A stretch of DNA of 64,000 nt from JAAYCI01 sp047972265 (GCA_047972265.1 JBKEAM010000018.1:1-64000); one strand, 5' to 3'; positions 7,209 through 16,320 are shown, numbered from the stretch's first letter. Notes: generated by a model not told the origin, from the letters alone. Program-made: numbers and translations.

Positions 7209-8570
7209 TCAATTTTTAAGTGCTTGCAGCGGCGCGGGAATACGACCCCCGCGGGCAATAAACACCGAGGGGGAGGCAGTGCGGATGCTCATAACGGGCC
7301 CATATCCCAAAAGGCCGCCAAAATCCAGCCGCTCGCCTACTTTTTTGCCAATGGCAGGTATAACCCTAACGGCGGTGGTTTTGGTGTTTACCATACCAAT
7401 GGCCGCTTCGTCGGCAATCATGGCACTCAGCACATCGGCGGGGGTGTCTCCCGGTACCACAATCATATCAAGCCCTACCGAGCAAACGGCCGTCATGGCC
7501 TCCAGTTTTTCCAAACAAAGGTCGCCGCGTTCGGCGGCGGCAATCATGCCGGCATCTTCGCTTACCGGGATAAACGCACCCGAAAGCCCGCCTACGTGGC
7601 CGCTTGCCATAACGCCGCCCTTTTTAACGGCGTCGTTTAGCAAGGCAAGGGCAGCGGTGGTGCCGTAGCCGCCAACGCTTTCCAGCCCCATTTCCTCCAG
7701 TACGGCCGCCACGCTGTCGCCAATGGCGGGGGTGGGGGCAAGGCTTAAATCTACAATGCCAAAGGGCACCTGCAAGGCTTCGCTGGCAAGCTCGCCCACC
7801 AGTTGCCCCATGCGGGTAATTTTAAAAGCGGTGCGCTTTACAACTTCGGCCACTTCCGAAAGGCTTACGTCTTTTGGCGTTTTTGCAAGGGCAGAGCGCA
7901 CAGCACCGGGGCCCGAAACGCCTACATTGATTACACAATCGGCCTCGCCCGGGCCATGAAAAGCCCCTGCCATAAAGGGGTTATCTTCCGGCGCATTGCA
8001 AAAAACCACAAGCTTTGCGGCGCCAAGGCAGTTGTTGTCGGCGGTAAGTTCCGCCGCGCGGCGGATAACATGGCCCATACGGGCAACGGCATCCATATTA
8101 ATACCGCTTTTGGTAGAACCAATGTTTACGCTGGAGCATACAAATTCGGTTTGGGCAAGCGCTTTGGGAATAGCGTCAATCAGGCGCTCGTCTCCGGCAG
8201 AAAAGCCCTTGTGCACCAAGGCAGAAAACCCGCCAATAAAGTTTACGCCCACCTCGCGGGCAGCTCTATCCAGCGTTTTTGCATACTGCACCGGATCTGC
8301 TGTGGGGGCGCTACCCAAAAGCATTGCAATGGGGGTAACGGCAATGCGGCGGTTTACAATGGGTATGCCATACTCGGCCGAGATACTCTCGCACACCGGC
8401 ACAAGGTATTTGGCGCGCCGCACAATTTTTTCGTATATTTTGCGGCAGGCTTCCTCAGGGTTTGGGTCGGCACAGTCCAACAGGTTAATGCCCATTGTAA
8501 CGGTACGCACGTCCAAACTTTCGTTGTTAATCATGCGGATGGTTTCTAGGATATCGTTTGTATTGATCAT
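7209..8570 (-). CDS. UPF0210 (PFL) family protein
   Basis: A 453-residue protein matching UPF0210/DUF711 along its whole length. Recognisable blocks are the start INTNDILETIRMI, NIGSTKSGINMDAV and GLDMIVVPGD. The family resembles pyruvate-formate-lyase-like folds in structural comparisons, but the reaction is not established. It follows a UPF0237 ACT-domain gene by 39 bp, and AGGAGACTGTC precedes its ATG. The same two-gene order is conserved across Firmicutes, for example in streptococci, so the ACT protein probably senses a ligand for this protein. Confidence 0.88.
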   Translation of the reverse strand: MINTNDILETIRMINNESLDVRTVTMGINLLDCADPNPEEACRKIYEKIVRRAKYLVPVCESISAEYGIPIVNRRIAVTPIAMLLGSAPTADPVQYAKTLDRAAREVGVNFIGGFSALVHKGFSAGDERLIDAIPKALAQTEFVCSSVNIGSTKSGINMDAVARMGHVIRRAAELTADNNCLGAAKLVVFCNAPEDNPFMAGAFHGPGEADCVINVGVSGPGAVRSALAKTPKDVSLSEVAEVVKRTAFKITRMGQLVGELASEALQVPFGIVDLSLAPTPAIGDSVAAVLEEMGLESVGGYGTTAALALLNDAVKKGGVMASGHVGGLSGAFIPVSEDAGMIAAAERGDLCLEKLEAMTAVCSVGLDMIVVPGDTPADVLSAMIADEAAIGMVNTKTTAVRVIPAIGKKVGERLDFGGLLGYGPVMSIRTASPSVFIARGGRIPAPLQALKN

Positions 8571-8609
8571 GACAGTCTCCTGTGTTGACGTTTATTGTAA
8601 TAAAAGGGT

Positions 8610-8879
8610 TTAAATACGGTGCATGGCGTCAAACAGCTCCTGCCGGGTAATGCGCACCTCAACACCTATCTGCTCTCCCGATGCCTGCAAACGGATAGAA
8701 AGTTCTTCAAAAGAAACCGTGCATTTTTCAAGGCTGGCAACCATAATCATGGCAAAGGTGCCCCCCAATATGCTTTGGGTAACCTCTTGTATATTTACGC
8801 CGGCATCGGCACATACAGTGGCAACGCGTGCCAAAATACCCACCTTGTCGTCTCCAATGGTTGTAATCACTGCCTGCAT
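8610..8879 (-). CDS. UPF0237 ACT-domain protein
   Basis: An 89-residue protein consisting almost wholly of one ACT domain (VITTIGDDKVGILARVA at the start, NIQEVTQSIL in the middle), the small-molecule-binding fold that usually senses amino acids. The open frame extends to 9149, but the ATG at 8879 has AAGGAGG at good spacing and begins exactly at the domain. It is first of two genes with the UPF0210 gene, which supports a role as its regulatory subunit or sensor. It resembles the single-domain cousins of GcvR. Confidence 0.88.
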   Translation of the reverse strand: MQAVITTIGDDKVGILARVATVCADAGVNIQEVTQSILGGTFAMIMVASLEKCTVSFEELSIRLQASGEQIGVEVRITRQELFDAMHRI

Positions 8880-8919
8880 CAATACTTCCTCCTTGGCAAA
8901 TGCCGCTGTATTTTTAAAG

Positions 8920-8925
8920 ATTATA
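8920..8925 (-). promoter_or_regulatory. Probable -10 box for the UPF0237-UPF0210 operon
   Basis: A perfect TATAAT on the minus strand, 41 bases upstream of the UPF0237 start. No convincing -35 box is seen at 16-18 bp. Confidence 0.4.
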
Positions 8926-9110
8926 CCATCTTTAAACCGCAAAACACATATGTATTGGCAATTAAATGGGCAAATTTGCATATTTAAAACAAAATGCGCG
9001 TATAATTTTAAAGCAATGCCCAATAAAAAAGACTGCGGTGCAAACCACAGGGATTGTGCGAACAGGCATAGTATAGCAAAATTTAAAAAGCAAATAAAGC
9101 GGTAATATAA

Positions 9111-9139
9111 TTGCCCGGCGCCAAGTTTTGGGGTATAAT
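9111..9139 (+). promoter_or_regulatory. Sigma-A promoter of the Lrp-aminotransferase operon
   Basis: TTGCCC (9111-9116), a 17-bp spacer, then TATAAT (9134-9139). Confidence 0.6.
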
Positions 9140-9230
9140 CGTAAAACAAAATAAAAAAGGAAGCACTATGCGCAGTTATAAAATATCTGCGACAAATAAA
9201 ACCGGTTGCTTTCAGGAAGAGGATGACATT

Positions 9231-9713
9231 ATGGAAAACCTGTTGTTAAAAATCATCGAGCGCAATACACGCCTTACCCTGGAAGAACTGGCAGCTATGA
9301 CGGGGGCCACCCCCGATGCGGTGGCAGAACAACTGGATGAGTACCGCCGTGCGGGCATTATACACGGTACCCGCACCCTGATAGATTGGGAAAAGGTGGG
9401 CGGCAACGGCGTACACGCGATGATAGAGGTGCGCGTATCTCCCAAAAAAGACCACGGCTTTGATGAAATTGCCGAAATGATTGCCAATATAGAAGAAGTG
9501 GACAGTGTTTGGCTGATGAGCGGCGGTTACGATTTGCTGTTGGCTATTTCGGGTGCTACTTTTCAGGAGGTAGCCATGTTTGTTTCTCGCCGTCTCTCTC
9601 CTTTAGATGACGTACTAAGCACCGCTACCCACTTTGTACTGCGCACATATAAAAAAGACGGAGCCCAGTATCTTTCTAACAATACCGATGAAAGGGAGAT
9701 ACCTGCGCTGTGA
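9231..9713 (+). CDS. Lrp/AsnC-family transcriptional regulator
   Basis: A 160-residue protein: an N-terminal winged helix-turn-helix (about residues 1-60, LTLEELAAMTGATPDAV), then a RAM/ACT-like ligand-binding domain (SVWLMSGGYDLLLAI). Such proteins form octamers that respond to amino acids. The ATG at 9231 is preceded by GGAAGAGG and begins at the usual family start. An in-frame ATG at 9168 with AAAGGAAG, closer to the predicted transcription start, would add 21 residues and cannot be excluded. The stop overlaps the GTG start of the aminotransferase gene by four bases, so the regulator probably controls that enzyme. Confidence 0.8.
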   Translation: MENLLLKIIERNTRLTLEELAAMTGATPDAVAEQLDEYRRAGIIHGTRTLIDWEKVGGNGVHAMIEVRVSPKKDHGFDEIAEMIANIEEVDSVWLMSGGYDLLLAISGATFQEVAMFVSRRLSPLDDVLSTATHFVLRTYKKDGAQYLSNNTDEREIPAL

Positions 9714-10879
9714 TTGATTATGATAAGCTGATTTCACCCGGGGCGGCTGCAATGCGTCCCTCCGGCATACGCAAGTTTTTTGATATTGCGGCCGAAATGA
9801 AAGATTGTATTACCCTGGGGGTGGGAGAACCGGATTTTAAAACCCCATGGAGCATCCGGCAGGCCGGTATAGACAGCCTGCAAAAAGGCCATACCTTTTA
9901 TACCTCCAATTCGGGCCTTGCAGCCCTGCGCACAGAAATTTCAAATTACCAGCAGCGCCGGTTTGGCCTTACATTTGACCCCGCCACCCAAATATTGGTT
10001 ACGGTGGGCGGCAGCGAATCGATAGACCAGTGCATACGCGCCTTTGTAAAGCCGGGCGACGAGGTGATGATACCCGAGCCCAGCTTTGTATGCTACCACC
10101 CGCTTACCACCCTTACAGGCGGTGTGCCGGTTACCATACCTTTAAAGGCCGAAAACGAATTTAGGTTAACGGCAGAAGAATTGCGGGCAGCCATAACCCC
10201 CCGCACCAAGCTGCTGGTATTCCCCTTCCCCAGCAACCCAACAGGGGCTGTAATGCGCCGCGAGCATATGGAAGAAATTGCCGAAGTATTGCGCGGTACC
10301 GATATTTTGGTTTTAAGTGACGAGATTTATGCCGAGCTTACCTATGGAGGAGAGCGGCACGTAAGCATATCCTCTTTGCCCGGTATGCAAGAGCGCACCA
10401 TTGTGGTAAACGGATTTTCTAAAAGCCACGCCATGACAGGCTGGCGGCTGGGTTATGCCTGCGGCCCCGCGCCCTTAATTGCCCTGCTTACCAAAATACA
10501 CCAAGCGGCTATTATGTGCGCACCCACCACAAGCCAGTATGCAGGCATTGTGGCTATGCGAGACTGCGACAAAGAAGTGGAAAATATGCGGGACGAATAC
10601 GACTTGCGCCGCCGCTTTTTAATGGGGCGATTTGCCGAGATGGGCCTGCCCTGTTTTGAGCCCAAAGGCGCTTTTTATGTGTTCCCTGATATACGCAAAA
10701 CAGGCCTTACCAGTGGCGAGTTTTGTGAGCGTCTGCTTGAAAAAGCACAGGTAGCAATGGTGCCGGGCAATGCCTTTGGCGATTCTGGCGAGGGTTTTGT
10801 GCGCATCAGTTATGCCTACTCTATAGACCATTTAACCCAGGCGATGGAACGGTTGGAAACTTTTTTAAAAAGCTTTTAG
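9710..10879 (+). CDS. PLP-dependent class I/II aminotransferase
   Basis: A 389-residue fold-type I aminotransferase. The pyridoxal-phosphate lysine is K238 in NGFSKSHAMTGWRLGY, with SNPTGA, SDEIYAEL and a C-terminal arginine motif (GFVRISYA) also present. The MTGWR context matches aromatic- or aspartate-type enzymes of the PatA/AraT class. Amino-acid preference cannot be read from sequence. It starts at GTG (9710), sharing GTGA with the Lrp-like regulator upstream. This regulator/aminotransferase coupling is common in Firmicutes. The next gene follows 55 bp later and may be in the same operon. Confidence 0.88.
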   Translation: MIDYDKLISPGAAAMRPSGIRKFFDIAAEMKDCITLGVGEPDFKTPWSIRQAGIDSLQKGHTFYTSNSGLAALRTEISNYQQRRFGLTFDPATQILVTVGGSESIDQCIRAFVKPGDEVMIPEPSFVCYHPLTTLTGGVPVTIPLKAENEFRLTAEELRAAITPRTKLLVFPFPSNPTGAVMRREHMEEIAEVLRGTDILVLSDEIYAELTYGGERHVSISSLPGMQERTIVVNGFSKSHAMTGWRLGYACGPAPLIALLTKIHQAAIMCAPTTSQYAGIVAMRDCDKEVENMRDEYDLRRRFLMGRFAEMGLPCFEPKGAFYVFPDIRKTGLTSGEFCERLLEKAQVAMVPGNAFGDSGEGFVRISYAYSIDHLTQAMERLETFLKSF

Positions 10880-10934
10880 GCATAAAGTTAAAGCAAAACT
10901 GCCCTAAAACAAAGCTGCAAAGCGAGGGATAAGT

Positions 10935-12095
10935 ATGCCTGCTGCCCCGGTGCATATTGCAAAAGCCAGTTATTGCGACGAGCAAGATTTGCAAAAAAAG
11001 GTAGAAGAGCTTTTATTGTGCCTGCCGCAGGTGCAGGCCCTTAAAAGCAACAGCAATGTGGTGCTAAAACCAAACCTGATGAGCCCCCGTAAGCCCGAAG
11101 AGGCTGTTACCACGCACCCGGCGGTGGTGCGCGCGGTGGTGCTTGCCCTGCAAAAAAAGGGCGTGCAAAGCATTACAATTGCCGAGTCTCCCGGTGGGCC
11201 CAGTACTCCCCGCAGTATTGCCAGCTTATTTACGGCGTGCGGTGTGCGGCAGGCCTTGCAGAGCACAGGGGCTGTATTGTACGAGGATATAGAAAGTACA
11301 GCTTTGGCAGCGCCAAACGCAAAGCTGGTACGCCGTTTTTCGGTACTAAACCCCATTGCTAAGGCAGATTTAATCATCAACCTGCCCAAGCTTAAAACCC
11401 ATGTGCTTACGGGGCTAAGCGGCGCGGTTAAAAACTTGTTTGGCGTAGTACCCGGGCTGCAAAAAGCAGAGTTTCATATGCAGTTCCCCCAAAGGGAGCA
11501 CTTTGGGCAGATGCTGATAGATTTGCAACAGGCCTTGCCGCCCACCGTGCATTTGGTAGATGCGATGCTTGCAATGGAGGGCGATGGCCCCGGCGGCGGC
11601 GTGCCAAAAGACTGTGGCGTGCTACTTGCAGGGCAAGACCCCTACGCAATAGACCTTGCCCTTTGCAGCTTTATTGGTATGCCGGCTGCCACGGTGCCTT
11701 ATTTACAGGCGGGGGCGGCACAGGGCCTTTGCGCAGAGATGTTTGACCCTGCACAGTTGCAGGGAGAAGTAGATGCGGCAGAGGCCTTTTTGGGGTTTGT
11801 GCTGCCCAGCAGCTACCAGGGCGATTTGCTGCATTTTCAGCGCATGCCAAAGTTATTTAGCTGGGTTATACCCGCAATTGCAAAGTTTACGGCACCCCGC
11901 CCGCGGGTATTGCATTCAAAATGCATTGGCTGTGCCAGATGCAAAGATATTTGCCCCCAAAAAGTAATAAGCATAAAAAATGGCAAAGCACATATAAAAC
12001 GCAAGGGCTGTATTAAATGTTTTTGCTGCCACGAGGTATGCCCCGTAAAAGCAATAGAAGTGTACCGCAGCCGTTTGGTGCATGGCAGGCAATAA
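10935..12095 (+). CDS. DUF362 protein with C-terminal 2x[4Fe-4S] ferredoxin domain
   Basis: A 386-residue protein. Residues about 30-290 are DUF362 (VVLKPNLMSP, LINLPKLKTH, MEGDGPGGG). The last 80 residues hold two [4Fe-4S] motifs, CIGCARCKDICP and CIKCFCCHEVCP. It is cytosolic and probably a redox protein, but no reaction is established for DUF362. GAGGG precedes the ATG at 10935. It lies between an aminotransferase and ispE, and in many Clostridia DUF362-ferredoxin genes sit near cofactor or isoprenoid genes. A link to electron supply for the MEP pathway is speculative. Confidence 0.85.
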   Translation: MPAAPVHIAKASYCDEQDLQKKVEELLLCLPQVQALKSNSNVVLKPNLMSPRKPEEAVTTHPAVVRAVVLALQKKGVQSITIAESPGGPSTPRSIASLFTACGVRQALQSTGAVLYEDIESTALAAPNAKLVRRFSVLNPIAKADLIINLPKLKTHVLTGLSGAVKNLFGVVPGLQKAEFHMQFPQREHFGQMLIDLQQALPPTVHLVDAMLAMEGDGPGGGVPKDCGVLLAGQDPYAIDLALCSFIGMPAATVPYLQAGAAQGLCAEMFDPAQLQGEVDAAEAFLGFVLPSSYQGDLLHFQRMPKLFSWVIPAIAKFTAPRPRVLHSKCIGCARCKDICPQKVISIKNGKAHIKRKGCIKCFCCHEVCPVKAIEVYRSRLVHGRQ

Positions 12096-12164
12096 AAGTT
12101 GCAGCTTTGTGCTACATAAAAACCAGAATACAAAAAGTTTAAGGATAAAAGTTTGGGGGATTGT

Positions 12165-13031
12165 ATGCAAAAGGTTACCGTGTTGGCTCCGGCAAAAATA
12201 AACCTTGCGCTGGATATTACAGGCTTAACAGAAAACGGTTACCATGCGCTGGATACAATTATGCAGGCGGTAAGCCTGTACGAAAAAATAGAAATATCTA
12301 AAAGCACCGGCTTTTCTTTGCGCCTGCCCGGCAGCAGGGTGCCGGCAGGGCCGGGCAATACAGCCACCGCTGCGGCCGAAGCATTTTTTTACGAAACAGG
12401 CCTTCTTGCAGGGGCAGATATTACCATCCATAAAAAAACACCCACCCGTGCGGGTATGGGTGGCGGCAGTGCCGATGCGGCTGGGGTACTGGCCGGGCTT
12501 AACAAACTGTATAATGCAGGGTTAACAATACAAGAATTATGTAAAATTGGGACCCGCGTTGGGGCAGATGTGCCTTTTTGCCTGCTGGGCGGCACCGCTC
12601 GCGCCACCGGCATTGGGGATATTCTTACCCCCCTGTCCCCCCTGCCCGATTGCCATATTGTAATAGCCATGCCGCGTGGCATGGGGGTTTCTACCCCGGC
12701 GGCCTTTGCGCGGTATGATGAGGAGGGCAGCCCTGTTCATCCCGATATGGAGGAGGCCGTGCTGGCGGTGCAGCAGCAAGACCTTGAGGGCCTGCTGCCA
12801 CATATACAAAATGCGCTGGAATATACCAGCGGGGATAAAACAACTAAAAATATACGTTTTGTTATGCAAAAGTATGGGGCACTTGCCAGTTGCATGACAG
12901 GCAGTGGCGCGGCTGTGTTTGGTATTTTTCCTAATTTTAAAGCAGCGCAAAAGGTAGGCCGTATTTTACGCCTGCACGCCGCCCAAGTATTTGTTACCCA
13001 GCCTGTTCCCTATGGACCGCGCGTAAGTTAA
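12165..13031 (+). CDS. ispE: 4-diphosphocytidyl-2-C-methyl-D-erythritol kinase
   Basis: A 288-residue GHMP-superfamily kinase of the non-mevalonate (MEP) isoprenoid pathway. It phosphorylates CDP-methylerythritol at the 2-OH. PAKINLALDI at the N-terminus, the ATP-binding loop PTRAGMGGGSADAAG (about residues 90-105) and the C-terminal SGSGAAVFGI block are diagnostic. The ATG at 12165 is preceded by a GGGGGA site. The earlier in-frame TTG at 12153 lies in that site and is unlikely. It ends at a strong terminator and is probably the last gene of the 9231-13031 set. Confidence 0.95.
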   Translation: MQKVTVLAPAKINLALDITGLTENGYHALDTIMQAVSLYEKIEISKSTGFSLRLPGSRVPAGPGNTATAAAEAFFYETGLLAGADITIHKKTPTRAGMGGGSADAAGVLAGLNKLYNAGLTIQELCKIGTRVGADVPFCLLGGTARATGIGDILTPLSPLPDCHIVIAMPRGMGVSTPAAFARYDEEGSPVHPDMEEAVLAVQQQDLEGLLPHIQNALEYTSGDKTTKNIRFVMQKYGALASCMTGSGAAVFGIFPNFKAAQKVGRILRLHAAQVFVTQPVPYGPRVS

Positions 13032-13049
13032 ATAATATGCTAAACAGCT

Positions 13050-13074
13050 GGCACCCCTTTTGGGGTGCTTTTTA
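13050..13074 (+). terminator. Rho-independent terminator of ispE
   Basis: GCACCCC (13051-13057) pairs with GGGGTGC (13062-13068), followed by TTTTTA. Confidence 0.9.
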
Positions 13075-13230
13075 ATTGCACGGAGTATATTTTTGACGTT
13101 AATATACTTAATGGGCATAAAAGGCTACTTTGCTTTATTTAAAATACACACTAAAAGATGTTAACCAAGCCAAACAACAGCACAACAAATGTGATATAAA
13201 AAGATACCGCATTTTAGGCAAAACTACCCC

Positions 13231-13259
13231 TTGAATTTTGCATGCAAAAGATGTACACT
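13231..13259 (+). promoter_or_regulatory. Probable htpG promoter
   Basis: TTGAAT (13231-13236), a 17-bp spacer, then TACACT (13254-13259), ending six bases before the CIRCE element. The 150 bases upstream are AT-rich and show nothing else. Confidence 0.55.
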
Positions 13260-13264
13260 ATAAA

Positions 13265-13291
13265 TTAGCACTCAACACAAGTAACTGCTAA
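13265..13291. promoter_or_regulatory. CIRCE element (HrcA operator) before htpG
   Basis: TTAGCACTC, nine bases, then AACTGCTAA. The left arm is perfect, and the right arm matches the consensus GAGTGCTAA at seven of nine positions. It lies just downstream of the predicted promoter and 22 bases before the htpG start, the usual CIRCE position. Confidence 0.75.
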
Positions 13292-13313
13292 TTTATACGG
13301 GAGGCCTGTTTGC

Positions 13314-15308
13314 ATGAAACAATTTAAAGCCGAATCAAAGCGGCTGCTAGACTTAATGATCAACAGCATTTACACCCATAAGGAGATTTTTTTAAGAGAG
13401 CTTATCAGCAACGCGTCGGACGCAATTGATAAGCTGTATTTTATTTCTCTTACCGATGATTCGGTAGGAAAAACAAAAGACGATTTTGCCATACGCCTTA
13501 TCCCCAACAAAGAGGCCGGCACCCTTACCGTTATTGATAACGGCATTGGTATGGATAAAGAAACGCTGGAAAGCAACCTTGGCATAATTGCCAAAAGTGG
13601 TAGCTTAGATTTTAAAAAAGAAAATGCCGGTGCCGGGGATGTAGACATTATCGGTCAGTTTGGCGTGGGTTTTTATTCGGCATTTATGGTGGCAAAAAGG
13701 GTTACCGTGGTTAGCCGTGCTTTTGGCAGCGATACCGCCTGGAAGTGGGAAAGCACTGGCGTAGAAGGCTATACAATTACCGAGGCCGAAAAAGATACAG
13801 TGGGCACCGAGATTGTACTAGTATTAAAGGATGATGAGGAAGACAACCGCTACAGCGACTTTTTGGAAGAATATCGCTTGCGTAGCCTCATTAAAAAATA
13901 CTCCGATTACATCCGCTATCCCATTAAAATGAATGTGACTGAACACCGCAAAAAAGAGGACAGCGAAGAGTACGAGGACGTTGTGGAAGAGGCCGTGCTT
14001 AACAGCATGGTGCCTATATGGAAACGCAATAAAAGCGATGTATCGGCAGAGGACTACGCCGAGTTTTATAAAGAGAAATTTACCGATTTTTCGGATCCGG
14101 CTAAGGTAATTTCTTCTAGCACAGAGGGCAAAGCCACTTACAATGCGCTGCTGTTTATCCCCAGCCGTCCCCCCTTTAACTACTACACAAAAGAGTACGA
14201 AAAAGGCTTGCAGCTGTATGCATCCGGCGTGTTGATTATGGACAAATGCGCAGACCTGCTGCCAGACCATTTTAGCTTTGTAAAGGGTCTTGTAGATAGC
14301 CAGGATTTAAGCCTGAACATCAGCCGCGAGATGCTGCAGCATGACGGCCAGCTTAAATTGATTCGCCGCAGCCTAGAGCGTAAAATCCGTTCGGAGATGG
14401 CAAGCTGGCTTTCTAACGACCGCGAAAAGTACGAAGAGTTTTTTAAAAACTTTGGTTTACAGCTAAAGGTGGGGGCTTACGCCGGATACGGTGCCGAAGC
14501 CGATAACTTAAAAGATTTGCTGTTGTTCCATTCGGCTGCCAAAGATAAGCTGGTAACGCTGGAAGAATACCGCAAAGAAATGCCCGAAAAACAGCCCTTT
14601 ATCTACTATGCCGCAGGCGAAAGTACAACTCGCCTTGCCAGCCTGCCGCAGGTGGCACGTGTACGTGATGCCGGCTACGACTTGCTGCTGCTTACAGATG
14701 ATGTGGACGAGTTTGTAATGCAGATGCTGCAAAAATACGATGAAAAAGAGTTCCGCAACGTTTCTGGTGGAGACTTAGGGCTGGAAAGCGAAAAAGAGAA
14801 AAAAGAAGTAGAAAAGCAAAACAAAGCCAACAAAGACCTGTTTGAGTTTATGAAAGAGGCTTTGGGTGGTAAAGTAAGCGAGGTTAAGGCCAGCAGCCGT
14901 TTAAACGGTTACCCGGTTATTATTACAACCTCGGGCGGCTTGTCTTTAGAGATGGAAAAAGTGCTTAACAATATGCCTACAGATGAAAAGGTAGAAAGTA
15001 CAAAAGTACTTGAAATTGGCGCGGACCATCCCCTGCTTACAACCCTGCAAAATTTGCATACCGATGATAAAGATAAGCTAAAAAGCTATGCAGATTTACT
15101 GTATAACCAAGCCCTGCTTATTGAGGGAATGCCCATTGCAGACCCAGTGGCTTATACAAAAGCGGTGTGTGATTTAATGGTAGGCACAAGCGCGGCACCT
15201 GCCCCACAGGCCCAGCCCAAAAAAGAAGCAAAGAAAGCCACCAAAGCTAAAAAAGAAGAAGCAAAAGAGACGGTAGAAGCCGAAGTGATTGAAGACCCCG
15301 CCCAGTAA
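13314..15308 (+). CDS. htpG: Molecular chaperone HtpG (Hsp90)
   Basis: A 664-residue bacterial Hsp90. The N-terminal ATPase domain shows SNASDAIDK, the DNGIGM loop and GQFGVGFYS. The middle domain shows the signature NISREMLQ and DNLKDLLLF. The C-terminal dimerisation domain is followed by about 35 residues rich in Lys, Ala and Glu that typical HtpG lacks. GGGAGG precedes the ATG. It is a dimeric cytosolic chaperone acting late in protein folding. The CIRCE element in front indicates HrcA control, whereas in B. subtilis htpG is outside the HrcA regulon. Confidence 0.97.
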   Translation: MKQFKAESKRLLDLMINSIYTHKEIFLRELISNASDAIDKLYFISLTDDSVGKTKDDFAIRLIPNKEAGTLTVIDNGIGMDKETLESNLGIIAKSGSLDFKKENAGAGDVDIIGQFGVGFYSAFMVAKRVTVVSRAFGSDTAWKWESTGVEGYTITEAEKDTVGTEIVLVLKDDEEDNRYSDFLEEYRLRSLIKKYSDYIRYPIKMNVTEHRKKEDSEEYEDVVEEAVLNSMVPIWKRNKSDVSAEDYAEFYKEKFTDFSDPAKVISSSTEGKATYNALLFIPSRPPFNYYTKEYEKGLQLYASGVLIMDKCADLLPDHFSFVKGLVDSQDLSLNISREMLQHDGQLKLIRRSLERKIRSEMASWLSNDREKYEEFFKNFGLQLKVGAYAGYGAEADNLKDLLLFHSAAKDKLVTLEEYRKEMPEKQPFIYYAAGESTTRLASLPQVARVRDAGYDLLLLTDDVDEFVMQMLQKYDEKEFRNVSGGDLGLESEKEKKEVEKQNKANKDLFEFMKEALGGKVSEVKASSRLNGYPVIITTSGGLSLEMEKVLNNMPTDEKVESTKVLEIGADHPLLTTLQNLHTDDKDKLKSYADLLYNQALLIEGMPIADPVAYTKAVCDLMVGTSAAPAPQAQPKKEAKKATKAKKEEAKETVEAEVIEDPAQ

Positions 15309-15340
15309 ATATAGCCCTACTTGTAATTAAACATACTTTT

Positions 15341-15373
15341 AAATCCCCTGCGGTTTGCCGCGGGGGATTTTTG
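15341..15373 (+). terminator. Rho-independent terminator of htpG
   Basis: AAATCCCC...GCGG pairs with CCGC...GGGGATTT, followed by TTG and an AT-rich stretch. Confidence 0.85.
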
Positions 15374-15648
15374 TATAAACATAGTTTTAGGCCAAATGCA
15401 GTATCAGGGTAAATAGCCAATGCCATTTTTAGCACTAACATAGATAAGAAGTATTGTGTAAGTGAAGATACACAAATAAAATTTTAAAAGTGAGAAATGA
15501 GCAAAAAATGAAATTAATTAGGGCTGAATATAAAATAAAAAACAACATTGTACAAGATTAAAACCAAATTTAAAAAATGTGATATATTTTATAAGTTTGC
15601 ACAGAAACCAATTCAGCTAAAATAATAAGGCAAAATACGCTGGTTTTA

Positions 15649-15677
15649 TTGCAACGGATAAAAAGGTCTGTTATTAT
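15649..15677 (+). promoter_or_regulatory. Possible promoter of the 15759 gene
   Basis: TTGCAA (15649-15654), a 17-bp spacer, then TATTAT (15672-15677). Confidence 0.4.
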
Positions 15678-15758
15678 TTTTTCAACAACAAAAAAGCCCA
15701 GTGTTAATAACAAAGCAATTCACTTTTTAAAAAGCCCAATAAAAGGAGGAGTACCGGC

Positions 15759-16283
15759 ATGCAACTTACGGTATACCGCGGCAGGGTAGAAACAAACCAA
15801 AATGGGCAAATGGCAGTGGCACAATTAGAGGGGCATGATTATGGTGCGCCACTTGTGGTTTTTCATTTGCAGCAAGAGGCGCAAAGCAGTATGCAAATAA
15901 AAGAGGGCGCCTTTGTAGAGGTTTGGTATAATGGCATTTTTACCCGCAGCATGCCGCCCCGGGCAACAGCACAAAAAGTGGTGTCTATTGCCGCCAGTGC
16001 GCAAAATATTCTCATCAATGGTACCCTGCAATCGGTGCAAAACCGGGGAGAATTTTACCATATAAAGCTAATGCCGCACATGGCGCAGCAATCTCTACAA
16101 GCGTTGGGGCTAGCAGCAAGCACTAAAAACACAGTAATGCTGGTGGTGCCTTTAAACGCGCTGGAGGGTATTGACCCGGAAGAACTGGTGGAAGGTGCAC
16201 AGCTTTCGGCTGTTACCAAAGGCATTGCTACCCTTAGCCTGCCGCCCCAGTACCCTGTGCACGCGCTGCTGCCCATTACATAG
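15759..16283 (+). CDS. Hypothetical protein, possible OB-fold
   Basis: A 174-residue soluble protein without signal peptide or membrane helix. I do not recognise the family. The middle (VEVWYNGIFTRSMPPRATAQKV, interrupted pattern at about residues 55-76) resembles the small beta-barrel DUF3221 proteins, where a similar strand and Pro-rich turn precede the last strand. The second half is Ala/Leu-rich. AAAGGAGG lies ideally before the ATG, and a possible promoter and a terminator flank it, so it is a real single-gene unit. No function is assigned. Confidence 0.65.
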   Translation: MQLTVYRGRVETNQNGQMAVAQLEGHDYGAPLVVFHLQQEAQSSMQIKEGAFVEVWYNGIFTRSMPPRATAQKVVSIAASAQNILINGTLQSVQNRGEFYHIKLMPHMAQQSLQALGLAASTKNTVMLVVPLNALEGIDPEELVEGAQLSAVTKGIATLSLPPQYPVHALLPIT

Positions 16284-16320
16284 CATTAAAGTATTGCATA
16301 TATCATTTTTTTCTAATACA

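Larger units (their letters stand above)
15309..15758. other. 450-bp AT-rich intergenic region
   Basis: It contains the htpG terminator near its left end and a possible promoter at 15649-15677. No open frame has a ribosome binding site, and I see no repeat or RNA fold. Confidence 0.6.

Noticed and set aside
9180..9195. AAATATCTGCGAC shared between 9181 and 25901
   Set aside because: A single 13-base match in unlike contexts, probably chance.
9168..9230. Earlier ATG (9168) as start of the Lrp-like gene
   Set aside because: It has a fair ribosome binding site but adds 21 residues outside the family domain. The ATG at 9231 also has a site and fits the family start. It is kept as an alternative only.
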